DNA of 64,000 bases from Sapria himalayana (taxonomy: Eukaryota > Streptophyta > Magnoliopsida > Malpighiales > Rafflesiaceae). A model generated the notes under the pieces. It did no database searches. It saw only the letters and a program-made list of their open reading frames with translations, and was not told the DNA's origin. Below, in pieces: positions 1 to 11,219 of this stretch. Positions within the stretch are counted from its first letter, which is position 1. Each line of letters opens with the position of its first letter. The position numbers and the translations under genes were made by a program. Location of the stretch: positions 1,963,001-2,027,000 of the forward strand of contig JAREIK010000500.1 of the NCBI GenBank assembly GCA_029783825.1, in the 5' to 3' direction.

Positions 1-1024
1 ATCACCATTATTATCATATTCTTATTTTTATTTTTCTTATTTTAATTGTTCTTTTTCTTTTTGAAACTTTTGATATTACTTTTTCTTATTTTTTTCATAC
101 TCTTCTACCTCTCCTCCTTCTCCTGCTTCTCCACCTACTTATTCATATTATTTTTTTTATGCTTCTTCTTCTTCCACTTAATTTTGTTCTTCATCTTCTA
201 CTTATTATTATTATTATTATTATTATTCTTCTTCTTCTTTTCCCCCAGCTCTTTTACTTATTATTATTTTTTTCCTTTGTCTTTTTATTATTATTCTCAT
301 TCTTCTTATCCTTCTTTTTTTTTTCTTTTTTTTCTTTTTATTATTGTTCTACTTCTTCTTTTATGTATCATACTTATTCATTTTATTCATATTATTCTTA
401 TTCTTATTATTCTGTTTCTTTTTCATATTTTTAGTTTTCTTTTTCTTCTTATTTTTTTTATTCTTTTTCTTCTTCTTCTATGTTTTTTTCATATGCTTCT
501 TCTTTTCTTTTTATTTTTTCTCATCATCATCAACCTACTCTTCTCTTTCATTATTTCTTTTTATTATTGAAATCTTCTTCTTCTTCATATTCTACTTCTC
601 ATACTAATTATTTTTTATATTTATCTTTTTTATTCTTTCTTTTTTTTTCTTCTTTATCCTTTACTTTTTCATCTACTTTTTGTACTTATACTTATTATTC
701 TTCTTTTTTTCTTCATCAAAAACATATTATTTCTTATAATTATTATTCTTCTTCTAATTTTTTATATTATTCTATTTCAACTTTATCTTCTTTATCTCCA
801 ACTTTATTTTCTTCTTCTTTTCCATATTTATCTTTTTCTTATTCAACTTATTTTTTTATTCTATTTCATTATTTCCATATTTATATTATTTCTTTATCTT
901 CTTCTAATTATTTCTTATCAAAAACATATTATTTCTTCCTTCTCTTTATTTTCTTCTTATTTTTCTTCTTTTCTTCTTTTCTTTTTATTTTTCTTCTTCT
1001 TCTTCATATCCTTCTTCTTAAACA

Positions 1025-1055
<31 letters not shown>

Positions 1056-1517
1056 GTTATTATTATTATTATTATTATTCTACTACTTCTTTTTCTTGTT
1101 TTCTTCAGTATCATCATTCTCCTTCTTCTTCTATATATTATTTTTCTTATTAATATTATTATTATTCTACTACAACTTTTTCTTGTTTTCTTCATCATCA
1201 TTTTCATGCATTTATTTTAATTTTTTTCTTTTCATTATTCTTCGACAGCTCTTGGTTGTTCTTTTTTTTTTTAATTTTTTGTACACTTTTTATGTTTCCT
1301 CCTCTTTCTTCGCCTTCTTATTCTAATTTATTTCTTACTCTTCTTCTAATTATTTTTCTTCTTCTTTTTACACTTCTTTTAAATCCACTTTTTCTTCTTT
1401 TTCTTTTTTTTATTCATTTTATTTTAATTTTTTCTATTCTTCTTCTTCTTCTTCTTCTTCTTCTTCTCTTTCTTCTCCTTATTTTTCTTTTTGTTGTTGT
1501 TGTTCTTATTCTTTTTC

Positions 1518-1562
<45 letters not shown>

Positions 1563-2265
1563 TTATTTTTCTTCTTTAGAAGTTAAACATCTTGATCATG
1601 ATCATCATTATATTATTATTATTATTATTATTAATATTCTTATTTTTTTTCTACTACTACTATAATTATTACTTCTTTTTCTTAATAATATTATTATTAT
1701 TTATGTTCTTTTTCTTCATATTATTCTTCTACTCCTCCTCCTCCTTCTCATTATTATTCTTTTTATTATTCTTCTTTATCAATATCATCATTTTTTTTTC
1801 TTCTTCTACAAATTTTTCTTTATCATTACCATCAACGTCTTTTGGTTGTTCTTTTCTTCTTCTTATTATTTTTCTTCTTCTTGAACATTTACTTATTTTT
1901 CTTATTCTTTTTTTTCTTTAACTTCTACTTATTCTTCTTTAACTTTTACTTGTTTTTTTCTTTTCTTTATCCTCATCTTCTACTTCTATTTCATCATCTT
2001 ATTCTTTTTTCATATTCTTTTTCTTTCCCATTTTTTTCTTTTTCTTCTTTATCTTATTATTATTATTATTATTTTTCTTCTTATTGTCAACTTCCTATTC
2101 TTTATTTTCTTAGTTTTTTTCTCCAACTTTTTCTTCTTTTTTATATTCTTTTACTTATTTTTATTCTTTTTATTTTTCCTATACTTCATTGTCTTATTCA
2201 TCTTTATATTCTTCTTCTTATTTTTAGTCTTCTTCTCCGTATTCTTTTTCTTCATTATCTTATTC
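1..2265. repeat. Pyrimidine-only low-complexity tract, left part
   Basis: The + strand is almost entirely T and C with some A and very little G, built from drifting TTC, TTA, TTTTC and CTT units. Purer stretches occur, such as TTA runs near 1024-1078 and 1515-1562 and a TTC run near 1441-1470. Long reading frames rich in Phe, Leu, Ser, Tyr and Ile exist only because stop codons need purines; they show no domain. The tract extends past the left edge of the window. It continues at 5655 beyond the inserted LINE, so it was originally one block. Confidence 0.9.
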
Positions 2266-2284
2266 TTCATCTATTTTTGTACTT
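2266..2284. repeat. LINE target-site duplication, left copy (19 bp)
   Basis: The 19 bases ttcatctatttttgtactt occur here and again at 5636-5654, exactly at the two edges of the LINE. This left copy abuts the element's poly-A end (poly-T on the + strand), as expected for target-primed reverse transcription of a minus-strand insertion. Confidence 0.88.
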
Positions 2285-3186
2285 TTTTTTAAAGGTTATT
2301 ATTATTAATAATAACCATCTCTTTTGGCGGAGGAATACCATTTGTACAAGCTATCATCTACCAAATTCCCTCTTACACCCTTATCCAAGAAAAAAGAAAG
2401 TTTCAAGTCTAAATGAGCTTATGTGTTTCTATACTTTAACACTTTAGGTCCTACTTTATAATCCTTTTTGTATTAACTTTTATGCCTCCTTTCTGCCCTT
2501 TATCCTTTAGACATTATCTTTCTTTGCTACCTAGGCATATTTGAAGCTTTCCTATGCCTCCATTCGTTGAATACTCCTATTGTCACTATAATTCCTGCAA
2601 AAAATACAGAATTTGTGTAAAAATTAACTCTATCTATTTACTTACCTTTGATTGATCCGGCTGAATATATTCTGGATAGCTGTATAGAACTTCTGCTGGA
2701 TGTTCTTTCCATAGCTTTTTAGCCCTCCCATTCTCCTTATTTTATCCTCTAACCTTTTATATCTCTTGCCTTTAATCCTTCCAAATCTGAATTGCACCTT
2801 ACCTCGCTCCTAGTTTAATCTATTCCAGATTTTATATTCTGGATTCTATTGACCTTTTAACCACATAAAATAACACATGACTCATCCTTTCCTTTAAACT
2901 AGGTTACGGATCTCAAACAAAAAAATTGAAAAGGAAGTTTTGTGAAACAAGATAAAGAAGAGTGTTCTTCCTCCGAACACATCATTCTTTGCTGTCTTTC
3001 CTTAGCTTTAAGCATGTTAAGCTGCTAAGAAAACAAAAAAAAACAACTAATACTACAATTTCAATTCATTTTACCTTCCCTTCTACCTCTTGTTGAATCA
3101 CATGCTTATGTGTGTTTGGTTTCTTCCCGCATAGCCATATCCTGCAAAGAAAACTACACACCGCGCTACTTCTTCAAACAATATTC
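2285..3186 (-). other. LINE 3' untranslated region with terminal stem-loop
   Basis: About 0.9 kb lies between the RNase H stop codon and the poly-A end, with no sustained reading frame. Just before the A run the element ends in an inverted repeat at 2294-2316: a 10-bp perfect stem (ggttattatt against aataataacc) with a 3-base loop. A 3'-terminal hairpin next to poly-A could serve as a recognition site for the element's own RT; that role is inference. Confidence 0.6.
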
Positions 3187-4139
3187 CTATCTATTTTTAC
3201 TTATTCTTAGGTAAGGGAATGTAATTTTATCTAATCTTGCTAATCCTTTCAATTTTATCGGTAAAGATTCCTCGTCATACTCCACCGCTCCTTCTAACAA
3301 TCCTATTTTAGCAAGCTTGTCTGCCAATGCATTTGCTTCCCTGTATACATGTAATATTGATGCATTTAATTCTTTAGCAAGACTCACTATTATGTCTATC
3401 TCCTCCTCATGCCGCCACAGTACTAGCTTTTTATTAAATAACTCAACCAATAATGTTGAGTCTACCTGTATTTGTAAATTTCTATACCCTAGCTTATTAC
3501 ATACATATAATCCTTCCTTTAGTGCCCTAATTTCTGAGTGCAGTGTAGAGTAGGATTTTCCTACTAGTGTGAAAGCTTTCCTAATTCTACCTTCGGAGTC
3601 TCTTATTACTCCTCCACCTCCTGCAATTCCTAAATCTCTATTGAAACTACCATCAGTATTCAACGATAGTTTCCCTTCTGGGGGCCTATTCCAGCTTATA
3701 CTTTTAACCCAATGAATCCTTTTAATCCTAGTGGAGAGATTCCATGTTTTCCTGGCTTCTTTATCCATTTCAGAATTATCTAATATGATAGGTTTTATAC
3801 AGGATATATTACTGATTTCCAACTTAATGTCTTTTAGGATATCATCTACATTCATTTTTATGCCCTCGAATCTACTTTTATTCCTTGCTTTCCATATACA
3901 CCAAATTACTATGTGTTGTAAATTATGGTTTAGCCATTTTTTGGTCGGTGTATTAGGGGGGTGCCTCCTCCACCTCTTAATCCTATCTATTAAAGTTTCC
4001 ACATTGATATTTATATTATTAAATATTTCTAACTTTTCCCATATTTCAAATGTAATTTTACCTTCTGAGAATAGATGATCTGTAGATTCTGTTGCTTGAT
4101 GACAACAATCGCATCTGGAAGCTATCTTTATACCTTTTT
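3187..4139 (-). pseudogene. LINE RNase H domain with preceding zinc-binding segment
   Basis: This is the C-terminal part of the LINE ORF2 protein. A Cys/His cluster (CDCCHQ) is encoded near 4090-4115 just below the frameshift, followed by a linker with the WCIWKARNKSRFE signature. The RNase H domain follows (about 3200-3690), with the acidic residues expected for catalysis visible in LNTDGS, LHSEIRAL, QVDSTLL and REANALADKLA. Plant L1-type LINEs carry this domain at the ORF2 C-terminus to remove RNA from the RNA/DNA hybrid. The frame ends at the stop at 3187-3189. It is separated from the upstream RT by a one-base insertion in a 9-nt A run, so no full-length protein can be made. Confidence 0.85.
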
Positions 4140-5212
4140 TTTTGAATATTTGTATCTACCGGTAATGCATTCACAAGAGCTTTCCATACAAGAGAGCACA
4201 TTTTTTGTGGGCTGCCAACTTTCCATACCCATTTAAAGATTGGGTTTATCATCTTTTTCTTTCGAATCAAATTCTTGACCGTTTTGAACGTGAAGTTACC
4301 TTGCGGAGTAAGGGTCCATTTCCATCCGCTCTTCTCCTCTTTAGAATGAGATTCAACTATTTCTTTCTGTTTTTCTAGAGCTTTCTAGGAATTCGAAGCA
4401 TTTTTCCTATTCACCTTTTCATGATCTACATATTTCGCTCTCATAAAGCTCGCCCAGAGGCTATCCTTTTTTAGCCTCCACCAACCTTTACAGTCCCAAG
4501 CGTCTGCCATGTCCTGTAAAGATGTTAATCCTAATCCGGCTTCCTCTTTTGGGTAGCAAATATCCTCCAATCTTTTCCAGTGAATTTTATTCTTTCCGTC
4601 TTTTTTCCCCCATAAAAAGTTAGCCATTGTTGATTCTAATTTGTTTGTAAATTTTTTTGGAGGATGAATAATTGATAGAATATGCACTAATGTGCTTTGA
4701 AGGACATGAGTGATTAATGTGATCCTGCCCCCAAAGCACAATAGCTCTTCTTTCCAACCTGCTATTTTTGTATTCATTTTATCCTGTAGTGATATTAAGT
4801 ATTCTTCTTTCAGTCTACCTTCATATATAGGACATCCTAGATACATTAGCGCTCCTTTATTCTGGATAAATCCTGTGATGTTCTTTACTTTATTACTCAC
4901 CTTTTCTGTTGCTTTCTTTGCCAGCATAAACTGACACTTTTTTATATTTATCGCTTGCCCTGTCTCAGATTCAAATGTATGTAAAAGATCCATTAGGTAT
5001 ATCAAAGATCTTTTACTCGCATTTGTAAAAATTATTAGATCATCGGCATATGCCAGGCAGCCTATTCTTGGAGTGTTTTTTGGTTGTCTGAATGAAATGA
5101 TCTTTCCTTCAGACATTCTTTTCTTTAAATTTAGAATTAACAGTTCTAGATATATATCAAATAATAAAGGAGATAATGGGTCTCCTTGCTGTAAGCTTCT
5201 TTTGGGCTTAAA
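4140..5212 (-). pseudogene. LINE reverse transcriptase, palm/thumb part and zf-RVT region
   Basis: Minus-strand frame with the RT active-site motif CLAYADDLIIF and, just upstream, QQGDPLSPLLF. These are the YADD catalytic box and the preceding conserved box of non-LTR RTs. Downstream come the thumb-like segments ending near 4388, then an in-frame stop (4385-4387). After the stop the same frame runs on through a WKWTLTPQGNFTFKTVK segment into the zf-RVT type sequence WKVGSPQKMCSLVWKAL to about 4140. Only that stop interrupts the frame in this interval. The single change and the one-base A-run insertion below it suggest an insertion of moderate age. Confidence 0.85.
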
Positions 5213-5229
5213 TTCTTCTCCTTTCGTCC

Positions 5230-5635
5230 CATTTTAACCTATACACTAGACACACATCTATATGTCATATCAATGCATAACTCTGAGAAGCCAAATTTTC
5301 TCATAGTATAGCAGAGTATGTCCCATTCTACCCTGTCAAATGCTTTCGATAAATCTAACTTTACTACTAAATTCTCCCCTCTTGTTTTAACTGCTATGTC
5401 TTTCATCATTTCAGAAGCTAATCTTATGTTTTCCGACATTAACCTATTTTTAACGAAGCCCGTTTGCTCATGTGATATAATATATGACAAAATATCGCTT
5501 AATCTATTTTGTAAAATTTTTGCTAAAATCTTATATATCGCATTACATAAACTTATAGGTCTGAAGTCCTCACATTTTTGTGGGGATTTGTTTTTTGATA
5601 TCAAGACAATGAGAGAATTTGCCGCAAGCCAAATT
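5230..5635 (-). pseudogene. LINE reverse transcriptase, finger part (5' end of the copy)
   Basis: Encodes the amino-terminal RT blocks: a SLIVLI segment, DFRPISLCNAIYKILAK, EQTGFVKNRL and the catalytic-box sequence KLDLSKAFDRVEW. The element begins here, mid-domain, at the right target-site duplication. The frame differs from the downstream RT part. Compared with the related fragment at 44165-44690, several bases are missing near 5215-5235, between the RCVSS motif and the QGDP box, which explains the shift. Confidence 0.85.
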
Positions 5636-5654
5636 TTCATCTATTTTTGTACTT
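5636..5654. repeat. LINE target-site duplication, right copy (19 bp)
   Basis: Exact second copy of the 19-base sequence at 2266-2284, sitting at the truncated 5' end of the minus-strand LINE and continuing directly into the pyrimidine tract. Confidence 0.88.
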
Positions 5655-7020
5655 ATTCTTCATATTTATCTACAACAAAATCATGTTTTTCTTGTTCTTA
5701 TTCTTGGAATTCTTTCTATTATTCTACTTCTTATTCACCGACATCTTCTTATTCACTGACTCCCTCTTCTTCTATTTCTTGTTCTTGGAATTCTTTCTAT
5801 TATTCTACTTCTTCTTCACCGACTTCTACTTCTTCTTCTATCTCTTATCATTCTTCTTATTCCCCTTCTTTCTCTTCATCATCACCATCATCATCATCAT
5901 CATCTTCTTATTCTTATTTTTATTTTTATTATTATTCTTTTATCCATTCCACTATTCTTCTTTTTTTTCTTCTCCTCCTCCTCCTCTTCCTCCACTTGCT
6001 TATTCTTTTTTCATTTTCTAACACTTCTTCTTCTTCTTCTTCTTCTTCTTTCCACTTTCTTTCTTCCACATCTTCTTCTTCTTTCTTTTACCCTTCTTTT
6101 CTACTTATTATTATTCATGTCATTTTTATACTTCTTATTATCCTTCTTCTTCTTCTTCTTCTTATTTTCATTTATGTTCTTTTTCTTCTTTTTTTACTTA
6201 TTTTTTTTCTTTTTATTGTTCATCATCATCTTTTTCTTATTACTATTATTAGTCATGTTTATTCTTTTTTTATTCTTGTTATTCTTCTTTTTTTTCTTAT
6301 ATAATTTCATCTTATACCTATTCTTCTTCTTCTTCTTCTTCTTGTTTCTTCTTATTTTTCTTTTTTTTTCATCATCATAACCTTCTGCTTTATCTTCTTC
6401 TCCTTCATCTTTCACTTATTCTTTTTCTTCTACTTCTCATTTTTTCTTCTTCTTTTTCTCCTTCGCTTCTTTTTTAACCACTACTACTTTTCTATTCTTG
6501 TTCTTCTTATTACTCGTGATGATGATGATGATCATTCATCACCATGATTATTTTTTTATTTTTCTTTTTTTTTCTACTACTAATATTATTTCTTTTTTTT
6601 CTTTGTGTTCTTTTTGTTTCTTTTTCTTTTTCTTTTATTTCTTCTTCTTTTCCATTATCTTATTCTTATTTTTCTTTTTTTTATTCATTTTATTCTCTTT
6701 CTTTTTCTTTTTCTTTTTATTTTTATTTGTATTTTTCTTTTTTTTTATTTTTCTTTTCTTTTTATTTTTCTTTTTATTTTTCTTCATATTCTTCTTTTAC
6801 AACATTTTCTTTTTCTTATGTTTTTTCTTGTTTTTTTTCTTGTTCTTCTTCTTTATGTTCTCGTTCTTCTTCATATCATTCTTCTTAGATATTTTATTTT
6901 CGTCTTCTTTTTAGGCATAATAATAATAATAATCATCATAATTATCATCAACTTCTTCATCTTTTTGTTTTTGTTTTTTTATTATTTTTCTCCTCTTCCT
7001 CTTCTATCTTTGTATTGTAA
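5655..7020. repeat. Pyrimidine-only low-complexity tract, right part
   Basis: Continuation of the TTC/TTA/TTTC tract beyond the LINE, with the same near-absence of G on the + strand. It contains two similar blocks near 5700-5745 and 5785-5830 (both with ttcttggaattctttctatt), showing local segment duplication. It ends sharply near 7020 at the start of the large inverted repeat. No gene is supported. Confidence 0.88.
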
Positions 7021-7023
7021 AAA

Positions 7024-8066
7024 TTGAGTGATAAAATAACTTTTATGCTTTGATATCTAAATGCCAAGAAAACAAAAGCATCTAAAATCAAAATTTAGGT
7101 TTCAACTCTTATCCCACGGTCAAGAATCAACAATACTAGAAAGTGTTTTGAATCCAAATAAGATCAAAACTAAGTTTTAAAATCTAATACTAATGTGAGT
7201 AGCAAATGAATTCTCACACAAGATCATGTCATTGGTTGTTAGGTCTTCTTAATCTTTGATCATGTAACAGGGAATGTAGATACTTAGCTTAAATTCATGA
7301 TATGATTCACAATGTTGGGATTAAATATGAACTATAGAAGAGAGAACAAGCATAATCACCACACAAAAATATATTTACATAAAATATGGGAAGTAGAGGA
7401 AGAAAGAGCACACTTAGTAAATCACACTTGTAATTAATTTAGGTTTTATTCATGTTGTGTATATTACATTAAAACACTCTCTAGCTCTCACACTTTTGCA
7501 ATTGTCTCTCATTGTGTTGTGTGTTGTTACATCGTGTATTATAGTGTCCATTTATTAATCTCTTAAATATGAAGCATGAATATGAATAAATGACATTGCA
7601 ACAACATATTTAGTATCATTGCAATATCAAAGAGAATTGTGTGGTTTTTCGTTAACAAATGGAGTCTTACAACATATTCTTAGTCATTGTATCAAACTAG
7701 TCATGATAATATATTTCTATGTTACAAGATCACTTTAGTCAAGATAACATGTTTCATGATGTGGCAACAACTTGAGTCATTACCCATATAATTATATCAC
7801 AACTATCACAAGTTAGGCATAAAGATGATATAGTCATGGAGAAAAAAACCAAGTCTTGACATCAACCTGTTGTGGCTCCTATAGTTCAGCTTGAAACTTC
7901 ATTCTCCATGAACACCTTCCAAGATTGTAGATGGTGTATGAATCAATCATAATATTCACCTACTCAGTGTATAGTTAATCAATCATATCACACCTATGCA
8001 CCACCAAAATTTCTTAATGCTCATTAGCTTTGTCAAGTAGTCTACATAGTTAACATTCGTATCATT
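7024..8066 (-). repeat. Left arm of 2.1-kb imperfect palindrome (inverted copia LTR and primer site)
   Basis: Read on the minus strand this arm matches 8183-9181 along its whole length with scattered mismatches and small indels. Shared landmarks include a TATGCTTTGATA block at the outer end (the reverse of the primer-site-like ggtatcaaagcata), the ACTCTTATCCCA block, a GGTTTTATT..TTGTGTAT block near 7440-7465, the AACAACTTGAGTCAT block near 7765-7785 and the CAAGTAGTCT block near 8033. I infer a copia LTR plus 5' leader inserted in the minus direction, with its internal part lost at the junction with the pyrimidine tract. Confidence 0.78.
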
Positions 8067-8182
8067 TTTTTCCAACATAACAAAGTTCTATTCGACTTGT
8101 TCTCTGATAAAATGATACTATATATCAATGATGATAGATATCAAAGTTAGGTGGAATGAAGAAGCAAGTGCTATAAAAAGTT
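8067..8182. other. Unpaired spacer at the centre of the palindrome
   Basis: About 116 bp between the two arms that do not pair with each other. AT-rich, with no recognised motif. It holds the join between the two oppositely oriented copies. Confidence 0.6.
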
Positions 8183-9181
8183 GATAAGAATGTAAACTAT
8201 GCAGACTACTTGAAAAAGCCAGTGAGCCTTGTTAAGGTCAAATGCATGAGTGAAATAGAATTGAGAATATTAGGAATGAGTCATGCATCATATGGAATCT
8301 TAGAAGGTTATTGTTGTGAAGAATGAAGTTTTAGGCTGGAGAATAGACACCATGACTTGGTTCTTCTGCACCATGATGTATTAAACTTCTGCTTAACTTG
8401 TGATAGTTGTGATATTGTTATTTGGGTCATGACTCAAGTTGTTTCCTTTTTTGAAATATGTCATCGTAATTGAATTGGTATTATAATACAAAAACATATT
8501 TTCATGGCTGATTTGATAATGCAATTTGAAATATACTATCACTAATCTATTTTTTATCAGGACTTTGAATATGTTGTCAGGATGTCATTTATGTATATTC
8601 ATACTTTGTAATTAAGTGGTTAGTAAATGGGCATTGCAATATACATTGTAACAACATGAAACATAGTGAGAAACTGAGAGAAACATGATTGAGAATCAAC
8701 AATCAATAATGTGTGAGAAGTCAAGAATGTGTTGTAATGTAACATACACAACAAAAATAAAACCTAGTCTAACCCTAAGTGTAATTTATTGTGAGTGCTC
8801 TCTCTTCGCCTGTTCCCTCTTTTCTATATGAATATATTTATATGTGGTGGGTGTGCTTATTTACTCTCGTGTAGCTCATGCTTAATATCGATGCCATCAA
8901 TCATGTTTTGCATTTAATCTATGTATTTATATTTCCTATTACACAACTAAAGCCAAAAAGGATATAACAAACCAATGACAAGATTTTCTAGGTGAATTCG
9001 TTTGTTACTCACATTGGGATCAGATCCTAAAACTAAGTACCCATCCTACTTAGATTTAGAACACATGTTAGCAATGTTGAATCCTAATTTTGGGATAAGA
9101 GCTAAAACTTGACATTTGGTTTTAGAGGCTCTTGTTTCATTGACATTTTGGTATCAAAGCATAGAGATGATTTATCCCTCC
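8183..9181 (+). repeat. Right arm of palindrome: copia-type LTR/leader with tRNA-Met-like primer sites
   Basis: Forward-oriented partner of 7024-8066. Near its outer end is ttggtatcaaagc (9148-9160), and shortly beyond is ttggtatcagagc (9194-9206). Both resemble the initiator-tRNA-Met primer-binding site (TGGTATCAGAGC) that follows the 5' LTR in plant copia elements. A gag remnant follows directly, so this arm should contain the 5' LTR of that element. The exact LTR start was not determined. Confidence 0.72.
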
Positions 9182-9193
9182 ATTTTAATATTT

Positions 9194-9206
9194 TTGGTAT
9201 CAGAGC
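9194..9206 (+). promoter_or_regulatory. Copia primer-binding site (tRNA-iMet type)
   Basis: ttggtatcagagc is the classic plant copia primer-binding sequence. It lies about 40 bp after a diverged duplicate at 9148-9160 and about 50 bp before the gag remnant. Confidence 0.65.
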
Positions 9207-9240
9207 AAGATTATCTCGAAGGTTTATTTGCAAGATATAT

Positions 9241-9770
9241 TATGGCATACTCTATAAATGGCAAGAAAAAATGAGATAAAAAATAGAGAAAATTTAGGCA
9301 AGGGTTTCAAACTTTGGAAGTTGAAATAAGAAGACTTGTCGGTGAATAGAGATTTGTGGTTTGTGATTGAAAATCCAAAGTTGTATGCTACTAGTAAAAA
9401 TTAATTAAAGTCAACTATCATTAGTGAATGGAAGAAGCTAGACCAAAGAGCTAGAGGCTTGATTCATCTATGTTTGGGTGACTTCATGCTGGTGAATGTC
9501 ACTCAAGATTAAATGAAAAGAAGATTGTGGTTTACACAAGAAAATTTATATCTTAGCAAGTCATTAGTCAGTCATATATTCTTGAGGAATAAGTTGTTAA
9601 ATCTATGTATAAAGAACATAATATTTTTCTCTAGTTACCTATACAAGTTAAACACACAAACCAACCAACTTACATCAATAGGTTGTGAATTAGTTATGAT
9701 GATGGATGCTAATGGTGTTTTGTTTGTTTGTAAATTCAAGAAACAATCTAATTATAACAATTGGTAGTGG
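9241..9770 (+). pseudogene. Copia gag remnant
   Basis: Broken frames encode recognisable pieces of a copia capsid protein: FKLWKLK, VNRDLWFVIENPK, the WKKLDQRARGLIHLCLGD segment, LVNVTQD, and then a frame from about 9513 with LYLSKSLVSHIFLRNKLLNLC. These match the UBN2-type gag domain that follows the primer site in many plant copia elements. Several in-frame stops are present. About 500 bp further right I lose all homology; no pol from this copy is recognised. Confidence 0.75.
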
Positions 9771-11219
9771 TTACATGAAGATGACATATGAGGGTGTGAC
9801 TATTGCTTTTTTATTTGAGGATATAAGACGGCAAAATATAAGAAATATTATTGTGACTTTGAGAGGGTTCCAAAACTATTATTAATTGACACAATCTTAT
9901 AGCCTCGTTGGCAAATGATCTCTTGTCCAATGAAACTTCACAAGTATATGGGTCTTAAATGTAATAAAGTGTATGTAATTTCAAATATTGATTCTGTAGG
10001 AATTATATAGATATCTCAATCAACCAATAGTAAAATAACTTTGCACGAGTTTAATAGGTGCACTTAGTCTTCGAAAAGATATTTAGACACTAGGTTTGGC
10101 TTGGTTCATGTCCGTAGTGTGTGATGATATTTTTCTAGTTTTTGGTCAATGTTATATCTGGTTGTTGGATGAAATATAGATTGATGGGAAAATGCTCGTG
10201 TGCCCTTTTGGCATATAAGGTGGCTAGTGTTCTTAGATGGTAAATACTAATAATGATCCATTTATAGTTGTCCCCTAGGTAATTTAATACTAAAGGTCAT
10301 TCTCACATCTATATATTTTAGGTAATATGTCTATTATCCTTGATGATTACTTGGAGCATGTACTTCTATTCTTTAATCTCTAATTGTCTTAAAGACATGA
10401 AATTATATGGTATTAAATGCATTTATATAATTAGCTTCATAAGCATTATACTCATAATAATTAACATATAATTTCCCATGAATTTATATAAGTCATAAAA
10501 GAAAAAAAAAATATGATAATTAACATAAACTTATAGGGTTCTTACCACCATACTAGTCTCTCCCACTTACATGTATCATATGACATACTTGTTACCAACA
10601 TTCATAGCTAACAAATGACTATCATACTATGATAAAAATTCATAGGTTAGACATTCTACTTAACCCATATATTACTTGAATATTAGTTTTTCTAGAAAGC
10701 AAACAATGGATTGGTCATAAGTTCATGCTTTCTACTTCATAAGTATCATACTCATAATGATTAAACTTATCTCAACTTTGAGTCTTCATATATTGGTTTA
10801 TTCAATGTGTTAAGATTAGAGTGTTTGTCACTTTCTTTTTATCATACCATGAAAGTGTTTATGGTGACATACCAATCACTATCCATCATGGCTGACACAC
10901 ATAAGCCTATGTATAAATGAAAACGTTAATTTTTAGTTATAATTTGTATCCATATCCATCAATATCCAAATACAAATTAAAATATAAATATAAACTGATA
11001 AATGTATCAATTCATCATAATACAAAGATATTTACCAATCATAGATTTAATTTAGTTAGACATTAAGAGGAAATTGAGATCGATATCATGAGAGATATCT
11101 CATGGGTTTGAGTATTCTCAATGAATGCCCAAGTAAAAAATATAAGCAAAAAATTCTAATTCCAACCAATCATTACGTGCATTCACCTTGAATTTTTCCT
11201 AAATAAAGATCAAAATTGT
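9771..11219. other. AT-rich sequence, no gene recognised
   Basis: Probably decayed retroelement sequence continuing from the gag remnant. No frame, LTR boundary or terminal repeat could be supported on either strand. Confidence 0.5.

Larger units (their letters stand above)
2285..5635 (-). mobile_element. 5'-truncated L1-type LINE, minus strand
   Basis: A non-LTR retrotransposon lies on the minus strand, flanked by 19-bp direct repeats. Its 3' end is the T run at 2285-2290 (poly-A on the element strand). Its 5' end at 5635 lies inside the reverse-transcriptase domain, so ORF1, the endonuclease and the RT amino end are missing; such 5' truncation is usual for LINEs. What remains is RT, a zinc-binding region, RNase H and about 0.9 kb of 3' non-coding sequence. 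The reading frame is broken by a small deletion near 5215-5235, an in-frame stop at 4385-4387 and an extra A in the run at 4135-4143. The copy is dead. Confidence 0.9.

Noticed and set aside
46..1921. Long + strand frames of Phe/Leu/Ser/Tyr
   Set aside because: They follow from a strand nearly without G, have no domains, and several overlapping frames are open at once.
5318..6304. 328-codon + strand frame
   Set aside because: Its first part is the reverse of the LINE RT and its second part is pyrimidine-tract sequence; nothing connects them as a gene.
8183..8330. Inner right arm read as the C-terminal end of copia pol
   Set aside because: A short stretch looked pol-like (NYADYLKKPVSLVKVK) but the frame is broken and I could not match it confidently to a known segment.
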